64,000 nucleotides of DNA from Siphonodentalium dalli (GCA_032622095.1 CP136067.1:121001030-121065029), one strand, 5' to 3'. Shown: positions 45,200 to 58,900, numbered from the stretch's first letter. Numbers and translations are program-made. Notes: generated by a model from the sequence alone, not told the origin.

Positions 45200-45950
45200 T
45201 TGCTCGTCGTATTTTTATAGACGAAATAGTCCGAAATTTCAGAAAATTGCGCTAACTGCTCAATGTTTTAATGTGTTACAAAACGTCTGATAAAAATAGT
45301 TCTATCGGGAATATTCACACCATTTTTTTTCAGAGAACATAGAGTAAACATAGTCCTATCGGGATATCGTAAAGGAGATTAATTAAAACCCTCAGACTGC
45401 CGAAACTGACGACATTAAATTCGCTTTTTCGTGTCCCACGGAAATGAAACTTGTCTGTCCATTGATCGCGTTATTTATTTGACATAGTATTTTTTTTTCT
45501 GTTGTATTTGAACACTTGTTGCACGTGCAGGCTGCACGATCATAATAACTTCAACCGATAAGCGCCGACTGATACCCGCGCAACAGTTTGTCTCAAATAA
45601 ATTGTTATCAAAACGCAGGTTTATGGCCGCGGACTTGACTGAAAAATTGTGATTCTATCACCATTAGCCACGAAAATGGGACCTCTAAACAGGCAAGTTT
45701 GATTTTCGGGGGACACAAACAAGCGAATTTATTGTCGGCAGTTTCGGCAGTCTGAGGGTTAATTAATCCCGAATTAAACGGAACTACTTTACGATAGTCC
45801 GATAGGACTATGTTTACTCTATGCATGTTCTCTGAAAAAATTGTGTGAATATTCCAGATAGAACTCTTTTTATCAGACGTTGTGTAACACCTTAAAACAT
45901 TGAGCAGTTATAGCGCAAACCGAAATGTGTTGTCTTGCAAGATATCCCAC
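45200..45950. repeat. Foldback element, arms about 230 bp
   Basis: GCTCAATGTTTTAATGTGTT, CGTCTGATAAAAATAGTTCT, CATAGAGTAAACATAGTCCT, AACCCTCAGACTGCCGAAAC on the left; inverted GTTTCGGCAGTCTGAGGGTT, AGGACTATGTTTACTCTATG, AGAACTCTTTTTATCAGACG, AAAACATTGAGCAGTTA on the right. Just outside, ATATAAAATATATTGGTT and CTCAGAATTCCGTTAA occur as direct repeats at about 44805-44850 and 46037-46090. Confidence 0.88.
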
Positions 45951-46099
45951 CGCTTTCTGCCGCTTTAGCTAAATTTACCTTCCTACAATATCCATAAAGA
46001 GGATCATATATTATATACCCACGGTTTTAATTATAGAATATAAAATATATTGGTTTCACGAATGACCAACTCAGAATTCCGTTAAAATAACAATAACAA

Positions 46100-46871
46100 C
46101 CAGCACCTATAACGAACCGTTTTACTGGACTTGGCCTACTGGTCGCGTAGTTCCGACTTTTAAATAAACGGAATTTCCAACTCTATAAATAAATAAAAGC
46201 CCCACAATGCATTCGCCCTGTCCACCACGCAATATCAAAATCTCAGCAGCTAGATACACCACAGGTGGCGTAATTAGACGGACATGTATAAAGAGCTAAA
46301 ATAACTGACAACAATTTATATGGGGAAGTTACAATGCGTGCTATCATATTGTGATTAGTGATAACGCCGGTACTATGAAACGATGAGCTAACAAAATCTC
46401 GCAAATTGCACAAAGATCTACTGTTGATTATTGTAAATTGCTTACGGACAAACCTTTGCCTGTGAGCGAATAACAATATATTGAATCACGGCGGGCCAAA
46501 GTTACCAAAGAAATAACCAATCATAAGTTGAGAGGTGATCGCTTATCAGAGCTATCCAATCGGTTCACGGATTGCTAAGTTGATGACCACTTGTCTGCGC
46601 AAGTTAACAATTAAACGGTTCGTTTGTAGTGTGTGTATGTAAGTACAAGTCAGTGTAATAACGAGTACTACAAACAATTTGGTATCATTGTTTTTACAAA
46701 TTACAAATTTACAACTATTCAGTTTGTGAAAATAAAATATTATTTTGATGGTATAGCATTATATATATTGTGACCATCCTATTATTTCAAACTGATCCGC
46801 TACTCTTATCATAACACATCGAGGCAGTAACGTGGCTCCATTTTATCGGGAGGGGGTGTATCGAAGCAGGG
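46100..46871. other. Unassigned non-coding stretch inside the 44.2-48.7 kb element
   Basis: No feature is recognised. It ends where CAGGGACGTG, the start of a hAT-like fragment family (compare 50769), begins at 46867. Confidence 0.35.
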
Positions 46872-46900
46872 ACGTGCTAATGGTCTCGGTTATAGGAGTG

Positions 46901-47197
46901 GTGCGGGGCCCCCGGTGGTCCAGTCGGTGCAGTGCCAGGTGCATTACACCATCACAGGCCGTCCAGCGCTGACGAAGCTGGTTCAAACCCCGTCATATGG
47001 AGGGTGACCGGAATCGTGTATCTGGGCATGTTTGTCAGTTGCTTTCCGGGGGTCGGTGGTTTCTACATGCAGTGGGATGATTTCTCGGTGAAATCAAGCC
47101 TCTGCATGGTCTTTCCTCCACATGTAAAATTGACAACGTCGTGTGTGTCCTATAGCGGCTAGAACGACGATAAACCCTAATAAACCAAACCAAACCA
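46901..47197 (+). mobile_element. tRNA-derived SINE with 9-bp target duplication ATAGGAGTG
   Basis: ATAGGAGTG lies at 46892-46900 and 47198-47206. The head has a Pol III A box (TGGTCCAGTCGG, 46916-46927) and B box (GGTTCAAACCCC, 46980-46991). The body is about 170 bp and the tail is ATAAACCCTAATAAACCAAA, CCAAACCAA. It is inserted in a CAGGGACGTG-type hAT-like fragment. The 76-codon open frame inside it is not a gene. Confidence 0.92.
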
Positions 47198-47206
47198 ATA
47201 GGAGTG

Positions 47207-48170
47207 TCATTTTATAATTTCAAACTGCTCCGATATCTTATAATATATCTAGATAATGACGTGGCTATATGGGCTCAGTTTGGCGACGGGGTGTCCATCC
47301 TATAATTTCCATATGCAGTATATATATACCCGGCGTAAAACATAAATCGGACAAACTTCACTCACCGTTAACATTCTTGGATATATCACTGATTATGGTA
47401 AGTACATGTTACATGCTAATGTTGGCAATACTCCGCAAGTATCACTCACTATTTGTATTAATCACTAACTTTTGTCAGAGATGTTGTGACTCATACGATT
47501 TGGCGGCTACTAGCTCCTTCCTATTCTGAACAGCTGTAACGTGCCAGGCATCGTGTTCCCAAGACCACTATCGCCATGTCCCTGTTTATGAGATTTCCAT
47601 TGATAACACATTTTCATAAGGGGGGGGGGGCTACATCCCTGCGAATCAGATGGTTATATGCTCTGTTTTAAGGATGTTAAAATCGACAATTTATGTTTGA
47701 CACCCTATATAGACATTCTAGACAAGTTCCTTAACGTTGTAACTTTCAATAAATTGGGTAATTTCAGTAGTTACAAGGAACACATACTGCTACACCACAT
47801 CCAAGCTGACAGCCCATAAGGTTTGACAATTTCTAAATATAGGCCATTTCAATCCAAACTTTTGACCAAAGGAGTTCAATATGCAAATGTTGGTCTAAAC
47901 AAAACATACCCCCTAATAAATTGTTGAAAAAAAACAAAATAACAGAACAAGTTCAGCCTATTGTTGTTGTAAAATTTCCAATTCATGTTGTTTCAGGTAT
48001 CACATTTCCAGCTGTTGAACGTGTTGATAAAATGTTTGGAGCGAGAAACATAACCCAACCCCCTTGTCGCGACGTCCCTGTGGGTTGTACTTGAGATTTC
48101 CAGCTGACAAAATATTTTCACGAGGGGGTGAATCGACCCCTTGTCGCCACGTCCCTGCGTATCATAGATA
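47207..48170. repeat. hAT-like repeat fragments (CAGGGACGTGGC / GCCACGTCCCTG)
   Basis: Pieces such as CGCCATGTCCCTG (47571), TGTCGCGACGTCCCTG (48065), TGTCGCCACGTCCCTG (48149) and CATTTCAATCCAAACTTTTGAC match the body and ends of the element at 50769-51348. They appear to be several incomplete copies in a row. Confidence 0.6.
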
Positions 48171-49074
48171 TATATATTATCCGGGTTAAGGGTTCGAAAA
48201 CTGAAAAATTATGTGTCATAGTACTCGAACATTCTTTGTGATTGGAGATATTTGTAAATACAAAGAACACGTACTATTTGTGATTTATATTTGTAATCGT
48301 AGGTTCATAGTATTGGCGGAATGATAAATTGTTATTTCTTACAAACAATTGTAGATTCTTACAAAGAAAAAGTTTCATAGTATTGACCCCTGGAATATTA
48401 GTATTTCTAAAACAAGCATTTCAACAATGTACATATGCTACAATGATTTGTCACTTGGTATTGTGAGCAATGATTTGATAGCGGTTGGCCGAATGCAATT
48501 ATATACATACATAACAGGCGTATAATGTTCTATTCAACCGTTCATAATATACGTAAGCTCAGCAACATAGCCCTCTTGTATTCCTATAGACTGTGGTTTA
48601 GATTAAACTTGGGAGTCGTACAATTTTTCACTCAGTTTTAAATTCGCGCATCGATGGGTGCGCGAAAAATAGTACTGCGAGAATTTAAATACGAGTAAGA
48701 TATATAACGGGCGAATGAGGGAGTAAATAGTTATTACATGTTTGCGTTGTTGAGATGATGTGTTTTAATTACCATTGGGTACAAGAAATGTTGTTCAAAT
48801 TTACAGCAATAACAGTTACGTTTTTAAAACGGGTGCAGTAAAATGGTGTAGTAAATTATAAGTGTAAAGATGTGAATTAACATAATATGTCCTTAACCAA
48901 CAGCAAACCATGAAGCATATCTGCATCATAGCATTAGTAAGGCCACTTAACCGGAGTCGAACATTTAGTCAGACAACAGGCGTTGTTATATTTATGGTGC
49001 ACATGTGTCGGAAACTGTATGTCGTTTGTTTCTCTGCAATAATTTACCCACACAGGTATACATGCAGCACATGC

Positions 49075-49678
49075 TTAAAGGCCCATCTAACTTTTGAATC
49101 CCAGATAACATTATATAAAGTATATGCTATATTATAAAGTTATTATACAATGTTGTGTACAGTATGTGTTTTTCTTGTACGAGTCCAGGTTGTGGTGATG
49201 ACTTTTTCCAGGACTATCACGTGGCGGCTTTTGCCCAATCGGAAATGGTGTTAGTTAAGGGATGGATAATAATATATACCATTTGAAAGAGGAAGCTCAA
49301 AAACATTGTATTTTAAATTTATTCGATGTAATAACATGTGAACATGTTGTTTTTGTTAAGAAACCGACGTCTGTTCTGTGATGAAGTTTCTACACAAAGA
49401 CTGTTATTTTCAATGGAAGGGGAATAAATCTATATATTTTAGATATAGCGTTATTTCCCTCCCATTGAAAATAAACTATAGCTTTAATTCTGTCGCATTC
49501 TGGGAACCTAACAAGGGAAAGATTTTATTATTTAAGCTGTTACTCTATGGGCACCTTCTGAGGCACAGACGTTCCAAATGGTGATGGATTATAGTATTTT
49601 AATCATATTTTATGCTTTAGATTGTTATTAAAACTGTATATCAAGGCACTATAAAAAATAATCAAAGTGGCCCTTTAA
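49075..49678. mobile_element. TTAA MITE family D, 604 bp, with a captured palindrome arm
   Basis: TTAAAGGCCCATCTAACTTT at 49075 and AAAGTGGCCCTTTAA at 49678. At 49141-49205 it contains one arm of the 22361-22494 palindrome (ATACAATGTTGTGTACAGTA, GAGTCCAGGTTGTGGTGA). It ends about 90 bp downstream of the stop codon of the NRF-like gene, on the 3' side. Confidence 0.85.
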
Positions 49679-49766
49679 GCCCTATATGTTAAATAAATGT
49701 TCTGATGACACAATTCACTATGTATAGATAATGAAACGTAAACAGTCGATGGGATAATTTGGGAAT

Positions 49767-49904
49767 TTAGCTCGAGATTTGTTCCCGTTTGAGTTTTCCA
49801 GGAAGGATTGTTTCCTCTATTCTTTTCCATGGCGCTTCTAAAATGGCCGACGCCAGCAACGATATGCCATACGTCAGGGTCACCGTACCAGCAAAACTGG
49901 AAAC
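49767..49904 (-). CDS. NRF-like gene, terminal exon
   Basis: Encodes VSSFAGTVTLTYGISLLASA, ILEAPWKRIEETILPGKLKR, EQISS and a TAA stop at 49767-49769. The final helix followed by EAPW/EAPF and a short basic tail is how the family ends. Acceptor TTTTCTTCAG; the intron before it is 5.3 kb. Confidence 0.9.
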   Translation of the reverse strand, partial: VSSFAGTVTLTYGISLLASAILEAPWKRIEETILPGKLKREQISS

Positions 49905-52900
49905 CTGAAGAAAACGATTCAACATACCATAACTAACATTCTTACCATTGTGTTCATTTAAGAGTTATTTCACAGTCAATGTGCCAATGATTATATATAA
50001 AACAACATATAATCGGATAATCTAATTAGGATTGTATTTCAAAATTAATAGCCTGAGTTAAGGGAAGGTGATGTGAATAATTCGACAAAAAACGTGGACA
50101 TTCAGCAATTAAAAAAAAATTGTTTTAAAAGCGTTTTAAACAAAACGTGATTTTAAGAGCGAACCCAAGCATTCCACAAGGCCACTCACACAATATGTGT
50201 TTCTATTTCAATATAGTATCCTGAATTAATCGAGGGGGGGGCGATTATATTGACTAAATAACGTAGATATTTAGAAATTAAAAAACATTTGTTTTAGAGA
50301 GCGTTTTTAACCGAGGTTGTGCTTTTAAGAGCGAACCCAAACCTCCCACAAGGCCACCCACCAATAGTGTTTCTATTTCAAAATAATATCCTGAATTAAT
50401 CGAAGGAGGGAGATTATTTTGACTAAATAATGTAGATATTCAGACATTTACAAAAAACATGATTTAAAGGGCGTTTTTAAAGAGCGTTTTTTAAGTGCGA
50501 ACTGAAACCTTCCACGAGGCGACATATCAAATAGGTGCATTTGACTTATGTACGGCCAAAGTTGATCACTTGTGGTGTTGTAAACATTACAGTTCAGACA
50601 AATCGCCGTTATTTAGTCGAACGATAGTATACGTTATATATAGAGTTATCACCCTTCCAATTAACTCAGGATACTCAGTTTGAAATACAATCATAACATC
50701 GCGTGGCACATGTTACCCTGATTGAATACCAATCTCCTGCGTAATAGGTGTTTTCCATGGGGTGTAATCAGGGACGTGGCTAGAGGGTCTCCGTTGGGGG
50801 GTGCCACCTTACGAAATTCCAACTGCACCCCCCCCCCCCCCTTGAATCAGAATCGGACAAACACATACATTTTTCATTATTTCATTTGCACCGCCCCCCC
50901 CCCCTTGAACCTTGAACCTCAGCGTTCAGGCCTAATATCCTATATATATTCATAAACCATGGTTCTAATACCCGGTATGAGAACATTCAGATATTTTAAC
51001 CTGAAAAATTGCTTAAATTAACTATAGCATTTTTTGACTGGTCACGGGGGAGGGACCAGGACACAAGCTTTCCAAGTGTTGGAAATTTCCAACCTAGCTG
51101 TCACCCCCTAAGGTTGGAAAATTTCCCACTGATGACCATTTCAATCCAAAATTTTGACCAAAAATATGCAAATATTGGTCCAAAAACAATTAATTCCCTC
51201 CAATAAATTGTTTGAAAATCAAACTACAATAACATGTGTGAAATTTCCAACTAATGTTATGGCAGGTATGAAATTTCCAACTGTTGAAAATTTTTACCAA
51301 AGTTGGGGGGTGAGACACCCCCCAAACCCCCCTGTCGCCACGTCTCTGGGTGTAATGTCATGGGGGTGTTATGTCATGGTTATTCCAAATGGTTTACTCA
51401 TCCAAGGTGTTGGATTCAGACTTACCACCTCTAAAATAAAACGAACTCCTAAATGAACACAATGATGCAAATGTTATTTTTGATGGCAATACATATATAA
51501 AATGGATATATATTAATTTATATACACATCTGAACGACTTAGGTTGTGTTCACACACACTGGTCAATTTGTCTATCAGAGTTCCATTGCAGATAGCTACA
51601 CGTATCGATTGCACATTTGTGAATTACAGGGTATGTGATTTATATATTATTTTATAGATACATGAATTTTACCACGAGTGATGGTAGGATTTACTCGTCC
51701 CAGATAGTTGAAGGCGAATGTAAAATAACTTGTGAAAATACAAATATGTATAAAACTACATTATATCGCTGATATTCCAGCAGGTGCTCCATGCAAATCC
51801 ATCTGCCGCGAATTACCTAAAAAAAAAAGACTACCAGAACATCTGCCATTGTGTCGTATGTACGCAGCCTTATTCTGGAGATTCTTATACAGTGACAGCT
51901 GTTCGATCGGAGCTTTCACCAGAGACGTGGGTTTTCAAAATGTCAACTTGCACGCCCACCCCTTGAACCAACATCCCAGGTTGCAAAATTCCACTGCAAA
52001 ATTCCATTTGACTCAGACCAAAATTTGGAACAAAAGTTGAAAATTATGGTACTGTTGGTATAAAAATAACAAATCTCCACAAAATACTGGTTAGAAAGTG
52101 AAAGAATGAGAATGTTTTGTGATGCATGAAATTTCAACTGTTGAAAAAAGTTATGATTGAGACACCACCCCCCCCCCCCCCCCACCCCACCAACCTCTCT
52201 GTCGATACGCCTTTGGTCATCGACCGTGGTAAAACAAGATTGCGGTTAGTATGTGGTCAACTATAATTATAGTATTCAAAGCGTTATTGCACAAATAGTA
52301 AATAGAGGTTACGAGTTTAATTTGATCTAACTGAAAATTAAAGGTACTCAATCCGATCGGAGGGTCCCCATATCATCAAGATACAACAACAATATTTCTT
52401 CAAAATACGCTTTAGTGATCAGAATCGATTAATTGCAACAAAATAATGCTAACCACTGTCAACTATTGTATCAAAATTTCCCAAAACGTGTTATTTATCA
52501 ACATTTTGTTCAACGAAATATGGCCGTATATCACTTGAGTATTCACGAAATTTTGCCGTATAACCACTTGCTTTAGAGTTATCCATCTTCATCCGCAATT
52601 TTGACCGAGACCATCCATTTGACGGCGTGTTCCTGGTCCACAAACAATGGAAATAACAAACTTCAAAAATCGATATCTGATCACTCTGAGCTTTGATGGG
52701 TGGGTTCCTCGACTCGAATCAAATATTGATTACCCCCGAAGCCAAAGAAATAGCAATTTAGGAGCATTAAATCGGATTGAGTACCTTTAACATGTTACAT
52801 ATTTGCCAATCCATATCACTACAACCTATACGTTGCTCAATCAAGCCTTGAAATAGGGTGTCTGTCATTTGCAGAATGAGGTCCCCAGAGGGGAACCTCA

Positions 52901-55900
52901 TTCTGCTGAGGTGTAAGCAGAATGAGGTCCCCATAGGGTGAATTTGGTGATGCTAGCCCGCTATGCGGGGTAGCATCACTAAATTCCCCCTCTGAGGACC
53001 TCATTCTGCAAATGACAGACACCCTATTTCAAGGCTTGTGCTCAATCTGTATTTAAAGTTCATTGCCACCTTTGTGAAACTTGTTCTACTTTCTATTTTA
53101 ATTCAGCGCCATCGATTTTAATCTCGTTAACCCTTTACCCAACAGAAGGGCCCTGTGCCAATGCATTCTCTTATATATGCGAGTCGACCATAGGTCGCCT
53201 CGCATATATAAGAGAATGCATTGGCTTAACACATTAAAAATTATAAAATTGTTAAAGAATGTAAGAAAAAATGGTAAAAAGTGTTAGGCCAATGCATTCT
53301 CTTATATATGCGAGGCGACCTATGGTCGACTCGCATATATAAGAGAATGCATTGGCACAGGGCATAACTGTAACTATCACAATGTGGTCAAGGAGCCGAT
53401 TCCAATTATATCCATATTTGTATGGTTCTATTGAGACAGGCCGAAGATATTTTAGGCTGTTGAAGCTTTATTTGGCCGGTTTTGGCCGGTTTGTTGGGTA
53501 AAGGGTTAAGTCAATATAACTGTATAAGGTCGAGGTAACCTTATTAGGACAAGCTGTCCTCAGTGCTTCGGAGAGACAGAGAAAATCTAAATGGCTCAAA
53601 AATGCTATGTCAGCATCGACACAATCATATCACATGACCAAGATCCTACGTCATCAATCAAGTCTCCAACCCAAATCAGTTTTTATTTTATTTAAAGTGA
53701 TGTGAAACACTCCGGTAGGGTGATCAACTAGATATGGAGAATAATCTTGCTCAAAGTAGTTATTTTTACAAATATTATACCCAAATTAACAACACACATT
53801 GTCATTCTTCTATATTAATTAAATAAAGTGACTTTCGATGGCGAAATCGTTTTCGTTAGTTTATCGCCGATAGATCCTGTCCCGAATCAAATTGTAAATA
53901 TTTACAATTGAGCGTAGTTCACACGATGTTTTCTATGGAGTGGTATGGTCGATTTGCTTGAGATTTTCGGTGATATTAATAGAATGCTACATTCCTTCAG
54001 TTGTCTTTAAATTTGTTTAAAACATATAAACATAAAACGTTTGTCTGACGACGTAACTGTGGAAATTCACAATGCACATTCAGTATTCATTGAAACCTCA
54101 TATTTATAACTGAAATTTACAAGGAAAATACGTATCTATTGTGCCCCGGTTTTGAACATCAAACACACCTCAACCATTTAATAGATGTCCGTACACTGTA
54201 CATGTTTCTTTTCGCCCGTGAGTACAATGACTCCTACAACAAATACCTAGCACATCCACTGCACGAGTAGTGATGAGTTCCCGATAGCAACTTTCCGAAA
54301 GTCTGAAGAGACGTTTGAGAGAATAAGCTAGTCACGTAGGTTCCTGACCCTGTATCAGGAAGCGTTGTCGAATAAAGGTGTTGTGACTTCTCTGCATATG
54401 ACGGATATGAAATAGTTTCGTGGGTATAAAATAATAAATATGATATGAGGACCTTGTCCGGAAATGCTTCCATCAATTAAGATTGATTTTATTTCGAATA
54501 TTTTCTTATAATATGAGCTGATCAAAAGAGATATGGCTTATTGCCTCCTCGCGGGAGCATCATGAATGTACATTTTTATACATGTTTACAGATATGCATT
54601 TATAACATGTTGCAACAATTTAATAAAATTAACTGTCACACTCGTATGGTCGGCTGAGATACGTAATATGTCTATGCACAACAGATTAAGAACCTGCCTA
54701 TTGTTTGGTTGAGTTGATCGTCTGTTTGAGAGCTATTAGAACTACAATTTCTGATTCCAGATTCAACAACTTTTTGCGTGTCACACGTGTGTGGGCGAGA
54801 TGAATGTAACATGGCCATGTTTCCAAAGGATATTTATCTTGTCCTGATAAAGTTACACATGGCAAAAACGTATGTGGAGAATGTGTCGATGAGCACATCT
54901 CTACAATATGCTTCGAACGTCAAATGTCCCAGACTGTTTGTTTGTATTGTTTTATTCCATTGTTATATAAGCGATAATGAGTCTCATTAACTTTTATTCT
55001 TGGCAAAATTAAACAATAAAATGTCTGGTCTCTGTTAACAGTAACCACTATTGGTAGTTAGCCAAACGATCACACATTTTTATACCAGAAAATATTCGAA
55101 ATATAATCAATATCAATAGAGAGAAGAATTTTCGGACAGGGGTCTTCGATTCATATACAATATTTTATACCCCGAAAACTATATAATACATGTTGACAAA
55201 GAGATAGACCATCTTTAAATATATGAACTCACTATGGTCTGTGTATTGTAATACACCAGCGTGTGAATATTGTAGTCCTGCGCAGAGAGTAGGATGGGAT
55301 GAATAAGATAGGCTGCAAACGTGACACGTGACAGTGGTGTCCATGCCTTCCACGATAAAATACTGTTCACTGGACCTGCGGTGAAACAGAAAAAACAGAT
55401 TTCAGTCATACAATGAGCCTACTTTTACCTGACTTGTCCACCCTTTTAAAATTATTTCTCAAGAATAAATGTTTATGGTTTCCATGCACATAACTGGCGA
55501 ATATTAAAACAGAGCGTTTTTAAAGGTACTCAGTCCGATCAGAAGCTCCTAAATTACTATTTCTTTGGCTTCAGGGGTAAAAATAATATTTGATTCGAGT
55601 CGAGGAACCCACCAATCAAAGCTCAGAGTGATCAGATATCGATTTTTGAAATTTGTTATTTCTCGAGATCTGCAGTAAAAATTACCCAGAAACACGTGGT
55701 CAAACTGGCGGTCTTGCGGATGAAGACGGATAACAGAGTTATCCATCTTCATCCACAAGACCGCCCGTTTGACCACGGGTTATCCATCTTCATCCGCAAG
55801 ACCGCCAGTTTGACCACGTGTTTCGGGGCCACTTGTTACTGCAGATCTCGAGAAATAACAAATAAAAATCGATATCTGATCACTCTGAGCTTTGATGGGT

Positions 55901-58900
55901 GTGTTCCTCGCCTCGAATCAAATATTGTTTACCATCGAAGCCAAAGAAAGAGTAATTTAGGAGCGTCTGATCAGATTGAGTACCTTTAAATATGCACTAT
56001 GATCATTCTCATTGTTACTTTTAAGCCGATGTTGAATGTTCTTGAGAGTCCGTCGAGACCTCATTCTAATACAAATGATGTTGATTGCAATTAATGGTAC
56101 TCAATCCGATCAGAGTACCCCCATATCATCAAGATACAACAACAACATTTATTTCAAAATATGCTTTAGTTATCAGAATCGATTAACTTCAAAAAAATAA
56201 TGCTAACCACTGTCAACTATGGTATCAATTGTTATTTATCATCATTTGTTCAACGAAATATGGCCGTCTTATCACTTGAGTATTCACGAAATTTGGCCGT
56301 ATTACCACTTGTTTTTAGAGTTATCCATCTTCATCCGCAATTTTGACCGAGACCATCCATTTGACGGCGTGTTTCTGGACCACAAACAATTGAAATAAAA
56401 AACTGTAAAAATATATATCTGATCACTCTGAGCTTTGATGGGTGGGTTCCTCGACTGAAATCAAATATTGTTTACACCCGTAGCCAAAGAAATAGTTATT
56501 TAGGAGCGTTAATTCAGATAATGCATCTTTAATGTTCATGCTTCATTCACCAGTTGTGCGGAAAGGTCTAGTCCCAGTCTGGTCGATAGAAGGTTTGACC
56601 TAGAATAAATTTGGACTAAGTAGGTTTGTACAGTAATGCCATAAATAATCGACTCCTTAACCACAGCAGAATTATGGGTAATTTTTCAGGATTTAGTCGG
56701 AAATATGGCTTGTTGCCATTCATCGGAAAGCTCTCAGTGAGGAATATATCCTTTATTACATATCCAAAATTCGCTAAAATCCGCTTTGAGCATTTATAGT
56801 AATTCAAGATGGCGTCCAAGATGGCTGCCATTTACGTTAAGTCAGTTTGATGCACTTATAGTGAGAAAATCTTGTCATATGTATACACATGTATAAACTT
56901 TTGTGAAGCTAAGACATAACGCCACCTTTTTTGCCAAAATTGGAACTCCCCTTCCCAGATGGCCGCCAAAATGACGGCCGGAAGTGGATTTTTTTACGTT
57001 TTTTCACTAATATCTTTTTAAGTTTCTGCTGTTTGGAACTGGCTGATAATTGTGACTTTATTTTCTAGTTAGCATGTTAACTGACCATTGGAGCAATGCA
57101 ATATGCCATTAGTGGGGTTCCGGGGAGAAGCGAATGGTTTAGATGTGGTGGTGGTGGTGGTGGTGGTGGTGGTAGTGTATTCCAACTTTCCAGCTGTTCC
57201 ATTTTGTGAACTTGGTGATACTCAATAACAATTGAAGGAACTCAATCCGAATCGATGGTGCCCATATCATCAGATTCCAACAACAACAAAAACATTTTGA
57301 AATGCCGCTTCAGTTATCAGAATCGATTAATCGCCCAAAAATAATGCTAAATACAGTCAACTATAGTATAAAATTGCCAAAAACAATTTATTTATCAATT
57401 TTTGTTCAACAAAATTTTGCATGATGTCAAATATCTGACACAAAAAAGCCACTTGATTTTAGAGTTATCAATCTTCATCCGCAATTTGGTCCGAGACCGT
57501 CTTCTCGTCGACTTTTACTGGGGCCACTTAAAAGTATCGTTGGTGAAAAATAATAGATTTCATAAATCGATATCTGATCACTCTGAACTTTGATGGCTGG
57601 GTGGGTTCCTCGACTCGAATCACATATGTTTACCCCCGAAGCCAAGGGAATAGTAATTTGCGAGGGTTAATTCGGATTATGCATCTTTAAGTAATCGAAG
57701 TTGACCCACTGAGACAAGGAGTGTTTCTAGGTCCGGACAATGTTTTCTCTAAATTAATGAAAATATAATCGGCGCTTTCTCTCTGCCTCGTGGCTATATA
57801 CGTTTAAAGATAGATATATCATCTTTAACCATTTCTATACACTAAAGCATCATTGATGAGTATAGTTATCCCACAGGAAATGTTCAGATAATAAGTTCAA
57901 CAACGACCATAAGTTCTCCAATAACAGACTGTTTGTGTGTTTAAGCCATTGCTTTGTAAACAAAACTGTTACAGTGAATTGCCAACATACATCACTAATC
58001 GCACAGTAAGTTCGAAATATGATTTCCATAATATTTTTTCAATGCTTTGATCTATAATGTGTAATAGCAAGTTTTTATTAAAAATCTCGTTATTGGAGTG
58101 GTAATACTAATACAAATTAGAACAAAGTCTATCTACTTTAAATGTTGTTGTCGGTGATAGCGGTTTTACAAAATTTATGAAATTTATTTGGTTATTAATT
58201 TATTTCTACGCATGAACCCATTTGAAGGACATGTGGCCCTTTAACTTACCTGCATATCCGTTCACACAAGCGAATATTATCCAGGCCACACCAAGGGTCC
58301 AACATGGCCGGAAAATGGCTTGATGCATGGCCTGGCCAGTTAGTGTCCATTCAGGGGCAATTCCCTGGTTGTTCGTATAACTTATAAATGGAAACATGAT
58401 AAGAACATCTATACACAGCATCCAGCACACAAATACTATCCACTGAAAAGAAAAATTTACTATTTATTCCATGTAATATTAATAAAATAACAAAATTAAA
58501 GGTACTCAATCCGATTAAGCTCCCCTCGATTACTATTTAAGCTCCCCTCGATTACTATTTATTTGGCTTCGGGGATAACAAAAATATTTGATTCGAGTCG
58601 AGGAACCCACCCCATCAAAGCACAGAGTGATCAGATATCTATTTTTTAAATTTATTATTTTTCACCAACTGGAATATTTAGTGGCCCAGTAAAACTCGAC
58701 AAGAAGACCAAATTGCGGATGAAGATGGATAACTCTAAATCAAGTGGCTTTTTTGTGTGATATTTGACAAACCGGCAAAATTTCGTTGAACAAAATGTTG
58801 ATAAATAACAGGTTTTGGGCAATTTTATATTATAGTTGACTGTGGTTAGCATTGTTTTTGGGCAATTAATCGATTCTGATAACTGAAGCGGCATTTCAGA

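Larger units (their letters stand above)
44206..48700. mobile_element. Second copy of the CCTTACTCGTATTTAAATT element, TA target, heavily nested
   Basis: Left end CCTTACTCGTATTTAAATTA, GCGCAGTACTATTTTTCGCT; right end GCGCGAAAAATAGTACTGCG, AGAATTTAAATACGAGTAAGA, each bounded by TA. Inner flanks match the 15.85-kb element (GTATATTAAACACCATC, GATTTACATCGTG; on the right GTTGGCCGAATG, CATAGCCCTCTTGT, GAGTCGTAC). Between them lie a foldback element (44590-46050), a SINE and hAT-like fragments. Confidence 0.75.

Noticed and set aside
46932-47162. 76-codon frame
   Set aside because: It lies wholly within the SINE.
54234-54476. Extra exon of the NRF-like gene between 55233 and 49904
   Set aside because: The frame has no membrane segment or family similarity, and the neighbouring exons already join in phase with continuous family sequence.
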